This document shows, in pieces, positions 1 to 3,953 of a stretch of DNA of 6,806 nt. Where the stretch lies: the NCBI GenBank assembly GCA_018817545.1, contig JAHITL010000058.1:1-6806 (forward strand), written 5' to 3'. The DNA comes from Patescibacteria group bacterium (GTDB lineage: Bacteria; Patescibacteriota; Patescibacteriia; Patescibacteriales; GWC2-42-12). The position numbers and the translations under genes were made by a program. The notes under the pieces are model-generated. The model did no database searches, was not told the DNA's origin, and was given only the letters and a program-made list of their open reading frames with translations. Numbering within the stretch: position 1 is the first letter of the stretch; each line of letters starts with the position of its first letter.

Positions 1-336
1 TAAATTTTTTTCTTCCGTTGTTGCTACAATCTTAAAACTTTCATCTTGCGGATATAGTATTGTTAAATCTTCTATATCAGCATTCTTCTGTTTTAATTCT
101 TTTATTTTTTTCTGAATTACTTGTTGATTAATCAAATCATCCTTAAGCGAAAAATATATACTCCTACCAAAAGTCAACGCCTGTCGTTGCAAAATCGTGT
201 CTATGCTACGATTGTACCTATTAATAATTAAAATAGTATTAGCAACAATCAATGTCGGAATAATAATAATTAATATAACACCGTAAATCAATTGCACTAT
301 TTCTTTATTTTTAACAAAAAATTCTTTTAATTTCAT
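1..336 (-). CDS. N-terminal part of a membrane sensor protein, probably a sensor histidine kinase (partial, runs off left edge)
   Basis: The frame opens with ATG at 336 and stays open for 112 codons to the window edge. Residues 1-12 are short and basic (MKLKEFFVKNKE). Residues about 13-38 form one hydrophobic membrane segment rich in I, L and V. A mostly helical, charged stretch follows (about 40-87), then the start of a mixed alpha/beta region around 'DLTILYPQDESFKIVATT'. One TM helix followed by an extracytoplasmic helix pair and a small sensor fold is the usual N-terminus of sensor histidine kinases, and this wording is familiar to me from Patescibacteria kinases with HAMP and PAS domains. 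No kinase motif (H, N or G box) lies inside the window, so the output domain is inferred. A chemoreceptor or diguanylate cyclase is also possible. The gene starts 57 bp after the stop of the large surface protein on the same strand, suggesting co-transcription. No Shine-Dalgarno sequence precedes the ATG. Confidence 0.6.
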   Translation of the reverse strand, partial: MKLKEFFVKNKEIVQLIYGVILIIIIPTLIVANTILIINRYNRSIDTILQRQALTFGRSIYFSLKDDLINQQVIQKKIKELKQKNADIEDLTILYPQDESFKIVATTEEKNL

Positions 337-393
337 AACAAAATTAATCAAAAGTCCATAATATAGACTTTCAACTTTATGAACTTTACAGAC

Positions 394-2787
394 TTACCCC
401 CTTCTTCGTTTAACAAATAATAAAAACATAGACAATCCCATGCCAACGATTGCGCCTGCTATCAAATAATACGCCATAAAGCCCTTAGCATCACTATCTT
501 CTGCAGATATTGATGCTGGCGCCACAAAATCGTTTACAGAGACTGCTTTAGCTTCTTTTACAAAGAATGATAATGGATTACTCTTTTCTACAACTTTCCC
601 AGTATTATCATTAACAGCAACATAAATTTCATGTTTACCATCAACTAGTGGCTGATTAAAACTATATTTCCAATTACCATACTCATCAGTCTTAACTGTT
701 ACTATTATTGGTAAATCAGAATAAATATATAAAGTAATAACACTATTAGCTTTAGCTTTGCCTGAAAATTCATAAAAACTAACGCCTGCTTTTTGAACTT
801 TTGAATTTTCAACTTTAGTAATAGATAGATTATTCACTTTTTTACCTTCTGTTTTTGGTTGACCTAAAACTTTATTTCCTACAATAGCTTGATCAATCGG
901 CGCTAAAGGTTGCTTAAGTTTTCCAACTCCCATTGGGTTATATCCATTATTAATTTCAACTCCATCTGCATAACCATCTTTATCTGTATCTTCATCATTA
1001 GGATTAGTGCTTAACCGTTTTTCCATATCATCAGACAAACCATCTTGATCACTATCAATCATAAAAGCTATTGGAGCAGTTTGCGTTAAATTATCAGCGG
1101 AATCAAGAGTTATGTTATCTTTAGCAATAATAGTTTTTAAACCGGCCCCTTCTCCTTTTATTGGAATTAATTCTTCAGCAACTTGATATTTTTCAATAAT
1201 ATCTTTAACTTTAATTGATTTAGCAGTTAAATCAACAATATTATTTTTAATATCTTGAAATTGTGTTTGTTTAGTTACAATATCACCTAAATGAAGATTT
1301 TTAATAACATTTTTACGTTGCCAATCATCTGACTTAATTGGCTTAATTTCACTAGTAGTTTTAGTTTCAACAACTTTTTGAACTTTAGTTGAATATTTAT
1401 TAAACATAAAATCCTCACATTCCTTATTATTAATTATTTCACCTGCCAAACATTCTTTAGGAGCTGTTTTCTTAAATAAAAATTCATTACACTCTTTTTC
1501 TGTGGTAATTTTAGCTACTTGACATTCCTGTGATAATAATGTTTTTATTAAAAACTCTTTGCATTTTGCAGTATCAGAAATATTAACATTTTTGCATCTT
1601 ACATCGTTCTCTAATTTAGGCTCAACAGGAGTTATTGTTTTAACATCTTTAATTTTCTCGCATTCCTCTTTAGTAATTGCTCCTTTATCACGACATTCTT
1701 GTGATAATAAATTAGCCTGTAAATATTTATTACATTCATCATTTTTAATTATTCCTTTTTTACGGCACTCAATAGACAAGCTTAAATATTTATTACATTC
1801 ATCATAATTAATTATTTTTTTATCACGGCACTCAGTTGGCAAACTTAAAACAAATAAAACCTGAGAACATTCCTCTTGAGTTTTAGATCCAGCTTTTACG
1901 CACTCTACTGGCATAGCATTTTTATATATAAATTTCTGACATTTTTCAACATCATCAATTCCCTTTTTGCGACAATCAACTGGCAAAGACATATATTTAT
2001 CACATTTTTCAATGTCAAATATTTTTTTATCTCTACAATCAGAATGAACAGCTAAATATTTATTACACTCAACAACTGTTTTAATTTCTTGATCACGACA
2101 TTCAGATGAAAGAGACATAAAAACTTTACATTTTCCATAATTATCAATTCCTTGATCGCGACATTCTGGTAAAATTTCGCTCGCAGTCTCACTAGCTGTT
2201 ACTACAGGCATCTTTTTCCAACATTCTTCCAAGTTAATACTTCCTTTTTGCTTACAATCTAATGGAAGCTCTAAATAATTTTTACAAACAACAATGTCTA
2301 AAATATTTTTTGCTTTGCATTCTTGATTTATAACAGGCTCTGCGCTTACTGGCTGTTGAGTAATAATTCCTGTTGACGGTTGATCAACTGCTTGAGTATT
2401 GGTAATAATTTTAGCTGGAACTTGATTAACTGGTTGAGTAGTTGGTTCCACATCTGGTTGAATAGTTGACTGAACCGCTGGCTGAGTAATTAATTGGGCA
2501 TTTGGTTGAATAGCCGATTGAGTAGTTGATTGAATAACTGATCCTGCCGCTGATTTGGAAATTGGTTGAGCAACTGGTTCGGCTTTTGATTCGGCAATTT
2601 GTTTAACAACTGGCGCGCTTTCACTTTTTATAATAGGATCAACTACACTAGTATTTGAAATGCTAGTATCGGCAGACATTGCGCGCGCCACAAATATAAT
2701 CGCCAAAAAGAATGCTGGAAGAAAAATAATCAAAATAATAACAGTTAAACTTTTTAATAAAAAACCACTTTTCTTTTTTTTGGGCAT
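394..2787 (-). CDS. Membrane-anchored surface protein with period-4 stalk, thirteen C-x10-C repeats, TSP3 repeats and Ig-like domain
   Basis: 797 residues, ATG to TAA; I do not recognise a named gene. Domains in order: basic MPKKKK start and hydrophobic segment (about 10-34), with possible signal-peptidase sites at ARA or MSA (35-39); tetrapeptide-periodic Q/E/K-[S/P]-x-x stalk (54-125); thirteen C-x10-C units (157-457) holding all 26 cysteines; uncharacterised linker (468-577); two thrombospondin type 3-like calcium-binding motifs, DSDQDG and DTDKDG (578-618); bacterial Ig-like domain containing 'TDEYGNWKYSF' (about 665-744); C-terminal TM (about 770-793) with cytoplasmic tail KRRRG. No LPXTG motif is seen, so anchoring is by membrane helix with most of the chain outside. 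The TSP3-Ig-TM arrangement is familiar from Patescibacteria surface proteins. The likely role is a cell-surface stalk, adhesin or envelope-spanning scaffold, which is inference. The neighbours are small coiled-coil genes upstream (58-bp gap) and a sensor gene downstream. No Shine-Dalgarno sequence precedes the ATG. Confidence 0.85.
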   Translation of the reverse strand: MPKKKKSGFLLKSLTVIILIIFLPAFFLAIIFVARAMSADTSISNTSVVDPIIKSESAPVVKQIAESKAEPVAQPISKSAAGSVIQSTTQSAIQPNAQLITQPAVQSTIQPDVEPTTQPVNQVPAKIITNTQAVDQPSTGIITQQPVSAEPVINQECKAKNILDIVVCKNYLELPLDCKQKGSINLEECWKKMPVVTASETASEILPECRDQGIDNYGKCKVFMSLSSECRDQEIKTVVECNKYLAVHSDCRDKKIFDIEKCDKYMSLPVDCRKKGIDDVEKCQKFIYKNAMPVECVKAGSKTQEECSQVLFVLSLPTECRDKKIINYDECNKYLSLSIECRKKGIIKNDECNKYLQANLLSQECRDKGAITKEECEKIKDVKTITPVEPKLENDVRCKNVNISDTAKCKEFLIKTLLSQECQVAKITTEKECNEFLFKKTAPKECLAGEIINNKECEDFMFNKYSTKVQKVVETKTTSEIKPIKSDDWQRKNVIKNLHLGDIVTKQTQFQDIKNNIVDLTAKSIKVKDIIEKYQVAEELIPIKGEGAGLKTIIAKDNITLDSADNLTQTAPIAFMIDSDQDGLSDDMEKRLSTNPNDEDTDKDGYADGVEINNGYNPMGVGKLKQPLAPIDQAIVGNKVLGQPKTEGKKVNNLSITKVENSKVQKAGVSFYEFSGKAKANSVITLYIYSDLPIIVTVKTDEYGNWKYSFNQPLVDGKHEIYVAVNDNTGKVVEKSNPLSFFVKEAKAVSVNDFVAPASISAEDSDAKGFMAYYLIAGAIVGMGLSMFLLFVKRRRG
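934..1056 (-). other. Thrombospondin type 3-like calcium-binding repeats (domain within the surface protein)
   Basis: Residues 578-618 contain two acidic DxDxDG motifs (DSDQDGLSDD and DTDKDGYADG), each followed by an acidic helix-like piece (ME, VE), with a TNPND turn between them. This matches the bacterial TSP3 pattern, a calcium-binding segment common in secreted and surface proteins. Calcium binding is inferred from the motif. Confidence 0.85.
1417..2319 (-). repeat. Coding array of thirteen C-x10-C units (21- or 24-residue period)
   Basis: Within the 797-residue protein, cysteines fall at residues 157/168, 178/189, 209/220, 230/241, 251/262, 272/283, 296/307, 320/331, 341/352, 365/376, 398/409, 422/433 and 446/457. 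The spacing inside every pair is exactly 11. Between pairs it is 10 (five times) or 13 (five times), plus two longer linkers of 20 and 22. The unit consensus is roughly E-C-R-D/K-K-x-I-x4-E-C-x-K-Y/F-L/M. The invariant spacing suggests that each pair closes one disulfide-stapled helical hairpin; that structure is inferred. Confidence 0.9.
2413..2628 (-). repeat. Degenerate 12-bp coding repeat giving a period-4 Q/E/K-[S/P]-x-x stalk
   Basis: Residues 54-125 of the surface protein follow a four-residue period: K54, A58, K62, E66, E70, Q74, K78, G82, Q86, Q90, Q94, Q98, Q102, Q106, Q110, E114, Q118 and Q122. The next residue is S or P in nearly every unit (for example QSTT, QSAI, QPNA, QPAV). 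After Q122 the phase slips but a similar pattern returns at 136-152. On the DNA this is a degenerate 12-bp tandem repeat. Such low-complexity S/P/Q segments usually act as extended spacers carrying a domain away from the membrane. Confidence 0.8.
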
Positions 2788-2845
2788 ACAGTTAGATTAA
2801 TTTTTAATTTTTAAATAATATTTTAATTTTTAATTTTAAAACAAA

Positions 2846-2976
2846 TTATACTCTTGTTTTTTCTTCCAGTATTTTTACTCTTTTATGAGTTTTAGTAAAA
2901 TTCTCTTCAAAACGATTATGCGCGCCTTGATTAGCAGTCATTTCTATCTCAAAATCCTTATGCTTTTTAACAATAC
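2846..2976 (-). repeat. 3' cassette, copy A (131 bp) shared with 3118-3250
   Basis: By hand alignment, this segment matches 3118-3250 with six substitutions plus one 2-bp indel, about 95 percent identity. It encodes the MTANQGAHNRFEE block and the C-terminal helix of the 82-aa protein. Upstream of position 2976 the two genes diverge abruptly. Confidence 0.9.
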
Positions 2977-3094
2977 TATCAATCAAATTAATTAATATAT
3001 CTAATTTTCCTTCTATTTTTTCTAATTTCTCTTCAAAATTTTTTACATCTTCTTTTAAAACTAATTTATTAAATTGTTCTGGAGTTAATGTCAT
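2846..3094 (-). CDS. Small coiled-coil protein, intact paralogue (82 aa)
   Basis: 82 residues, ATG to TAA, of unknown function. The sequence is highly charged. Residues about 14-45 have heptad-like hydrophobic spacing (LEKIEGKLDILINLIDSI), predicting a coiled coil. The C-terminal half contains the block 'DFEIEMTANQGAHNRFEE' and ends in a second amphipathic helix (KRVKILEEKTRV). There is no signal peptide or membrane segment, so it is probably cytoplasmic. Its 3' 131 bp are nearly identical to the end of the neighbouring gene at 3118-3482, marking the two as paralogues, while the N-terminal parts differ. Small proteins of this layout are frequent hypotheticals in Patescibacteria. It lies 58 bp before the surface-protein gene on the same strand. 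No Shine-Dalgarno sequence is seen; the ATG follows an A/T-only stretch. Confidence 0.75.
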   Translation of the reverse strand: MTLTPEQFNKLVLKEDVKNFEEKLEKIEGKLDILINLIDSIVKKHKDFEIEMTANQGAHNRFEENFTKTHKRVKILEEKTRV

Positions 3095-3117
3095 AAATAA
3101 TATTTTAATTAGATAAA

Positions 3118-3146
3118 TTATATTCTTGTTTTTTCTTCCAGTATTT
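3118..3146 (-). pseudogene. Out-of-frame remnant of the C-terminal end of the 111-aa coiled-coil gene
   Basis: These bases still match the last codons of the 82-aa paralogue (KILEEKTR-I/V then TAA) but are out of frame with the current 111-aa reading because of the 2-bp insertion at about 3175-3177. The old stop codon at 3118-3120 is intact. The out-of-frame part retains its homology, so the shift looks recent or artefactual. Confidence 0.65.
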
Positions 3147-3250
3147 TTATTCTTTTATTAGTTTTAGTAAAATTCGCTCTTCAAAACGATTATGCGCGCC
3201 TTGATTAGCAGTCATTTCTATTTCAAAATCGTTATGCTTTTTGACAATAC
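3118..3250 (-). repeat. 3' cassette, copy B (133 bp) shared with 2846-2976
   Basis: This is the second copy of the cassette, in direct orientation about 270 bp away, carrying the additional 2 bp that shifts the frame. Identity ends sharply at about 3250, where the coding parts of the two genes become unalike. That pattern fits gene conversion or cassette exchange rather than simple whole-gene duplication. Confidence 0.9.
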
Positions 3251-3482
3251 GATCATCTTTATCTATAGCTAAATCAAGTTTTTTTTCTAATGATCCAATT
3301 TTAACTTCCAAATCATCAAAAGTTTGTTTAAAAATAATTCCAATTTCATCAACTACTTCTCCTTTTAAAACTCTTATATCATCCTTAAATTCCTTGCGCA
3401 AAATTTCATTGTTGTCTTTAAATTTCTGATCTAATTTTTGATCCAATAAATCAGATATTTGTTGTAAATCTTGTTTTTGCAT
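3147..3482 (-). CDS. Small coiled-coil protein paralogue with frameshifted, truncated C-terminus (111 aa)
   Basis: 111 residues, ATG to TAA, of unknown function. Residues about 1-80 are rich in D, K, E, L and I with heptad-like spacing (e.g. 'DDLEVKIGSLEKKLDLAI'), predicting a long coiled coil. The block 'DFEIEMTANQGAHNRFEE' follows, as in the 82-residue neighbour. After RFEE the frame reads RILLKLIKE and stops at 3147. Relative to the neighbour, two extra bases (CG or GC within 3175-3177) cause this. Removing them restores a frame ending TKTNKRIKILEEKTRI with a TAA at 3118-3120, homologous to the neighbour's stop. The gene is therefore either recently frameshifted, an assembly error, or still functional with a shorter tail. 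It lies 60 bp after the 39-residue ORF on the same strand. Confidence 0.7.
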   Translation of the reverse strand: MQKQDLQQISDLLDQKLDQKFKDNNEILRKEFKDDIRVLKGEVVDEIGIIFKQTFDDLEVKIGSLEKKLDLAIDKDDRIVKKHNDFEIEMTANQGAHNRFEERILLKLIKE

Positions 3483-3505
3483 ATTATTTTGTTACTTTGT
3501 TATTA

Positions 3506-3518
3506 GGGGTCTGTCGCC
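3506..3518 (-). repeat. Short GC-rich imperfect palindrome (GGCGACAGACCCC) in the gap before the 111-aa gene
   Basis: In an A/T-only gap, the minus strand reads GGCGACAGACCCC, an imperfect palindrome (outer GGCG against CCCC, one mismatch). It resembles the GGGGACAGACCCC palindromes that I recall as dispersed repeats in various bacterial genomes. Its core TCTGTCGC occurs inverted at 3844-3851. It could be a degenerate REP-like element or a weak hairpin in the mRNA. The assignment is tentative. Confidence 0.3.
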
Positions 3519-3542
3519 AAATATATATTACAAACAAAACAA

Positions 3543-3662
3543 TTAAATTACACGGATTCCTGTTTTTTTAATTTCATGAACCATCGGAATCCAATCTTTT
3601 TTAAAATCTTCCGGAGAAAATCCATGTGGTTCAATCCTATTTTTTTGATCTTCTTTTTTCAT
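3543..3662 (-). CDS. Small 39-aa ORF, probably translated from a leaderless mRNA
   Basis: 39 residues, starting MKKEDQKNRIEPHGFSPEDF and ending KKTGIRVI, with a TAA at 3543-3545. It is hydrophilic and charged, with no signal peptide, TM segment or cysteine, and I do not recognise it. Support for expression is positional. A near-consensus extended -10 promoter ends 8 bp before the ATG, so the predicted transcript begins about 2 nt before the start codon. It is the first ORF after the terminator and promoter, and two coiled-coil genes follow on the same strand after 60 bp. It could be a small cytoplasmic protein or a leader peptide for the downstream genes. Its reality as a gene is moderately supported, since chance ORFs of 39 codons are common. 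Confidence 0.55.
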   Translation of the reverse strand: MKKEDQKNRIEPHGFSPEDFKKDWIPMVHEIKKTGIRVI

Positions 3663-3670
3663 ATAACAAT

Positions 3671-3698
3671 ATTATATCACGAATAAATATGGTGTCAA
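3671..3698 (-). promoter_or_regulatory. Sigma-70-type promoter, TTGACA-N16-TATAAT with extended -10 (TGA)
   Basis: On the minus strand, a perfect -35 hexamer TTGACA (3698-3693), a 16-bp spacer and a perfect -10 TATAAT (3676-3671) are seen. TG one base upstream gives an extended -10 (TGATATAAT). Transcription should start near 3664, about two bases before the ATG at 3662. It lies downstream of the terminator and REP pair and is the best promoter in the window. It probably drives the 39-aa ORF and possibly the whole gene row down to the sensor gene. Confidence 0.85.
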
Positions 3699-3737
3699 AA
3701 ATAATTAAAAATACAAAATACAATTTTTTTAAACATG

Positions 3738-3762
3738 GGCGAGGGAACCCCGCCCCTACAAT
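3738..3762 (-). repeat. REP-like palindrome, minus-strand copy (GTAG plus GC-rich hairpin)
   Basis: Read on the minus strand, this starts ATTGTAG and continues into a hairpin, GGCGGGG-TTC-CCTCGCC, with one G-T wobble. It matches the plus-strand copy at 3805-3829 in 22 of 25 positions. A GTAG tetranucleotide followed by a GC-rich palindrome is the layout of REP elements mobilised by REP-associated tyrosine transposases (RAYT, IS200-like Y1 family). No transposase gene is in the window. Confidence 0.7.
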
Positions 3763-3804
3763 AATTATTTAAATAAAAAAAAATTTAATGTTGATTAACG
3801 TTTG

Positions 3805-3829
3805 ATTGTAGGGGCGGGGTCTCCCCGCC
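3805..3829 (+). repeat. REP-like palindrome, plus-strand copy (GTAG plus perfect hairpin)
   Basis: This copy begins ATTGTAG and continues into a perfect 7-bp hairpin, GGCGGGG-TCT-CCCCGCC. It is inverted relative to the copy at 3738-3762, with a 42-bp A/T-rich spacer between them, forming a BIME-like doublet that could extrude as a cruciform. Seven T residues follow directly on the plus strand (3830-3836), so it could also act as a Rho-independent terminator for antisense transcription. Confidence 0.75.
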
Positions 3830-3850
3830 TTTTTTTCGAAAGAGCGACAG

Positions 3851-3872
3851 ATCTAAATTCAATGGTTTAGAT
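3851..3872. repeat. Small A/T-rich inverted repeat next to the terminator
   Basis: ATCTAAA (3851-3857) and TTTAGAT (3866-3872) form a 7-bp inverted repeat with an 8-base loop, between the terminator and the REP pair. It may be a weak hairpin or a protein-binding palindrome. It is short enough to be chance. Confidence 0.35.
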
Positions 3873-3880
3873 AATTACCA

Positions 3881-3908
3881 AAAAGACCCCGCAAATGCGG
3901 GGTCTTTT
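3881..3908 (-). terminator. Bidirectional intrinsic terminator after the S-layer-like gene
   Basis: A perfect 12-bp inverted repeat, AAAAGACCCCGC and GCGGGGTCTTTT, is separated by a 4-base loop (AAAT on the plus strand, ATTT on the minus). The GC core is flanked by A and T runs on both strands, so it can terminate either way. It lies 45 bp past the TAA of the large secreted protein and isolates that gene from the promoter at 3671-3698. Confidence 0.9.
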
Positions 3909-3953
3909 GTGGTTCTAATTTATTAAAGAAAATCAGGAAAACTTTAGCTTTAA

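Noticed and set aside
1559..1807. Plus-strand ORF of 82 codons
   Set aside because: It lies antisense inside the C-x10-C repeat region; its own repeated HSS/RHS pattern is just the complement of the cysteine repeats, and it has no promoter or homology features.
2845..2850. TATAAT upstream of the 797-aa gene (and the homologous one at 3117-3122)
   Set aside because: No recognisable -35 at 16-18 bp and no extended -10. Both copies lie within the shared cassette and overlap stop codons, so they are better explained as coding sequence in A/T-rich DNA.
3241..3429. Plus-strand ORF of 62 codons
   Set aside because: Antisense to the coiled-coil gene at 3147-3482; the serine/leucine-rich translation is what the complement of a K/D/E-rich coiled coil gives.
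3738..3829. CRISPR or insertion-sequence ends
   Set aside because: Only two inverted copies with no regular spacer array and no transposase; the GTAG-hairpin layout fits REP elements better.
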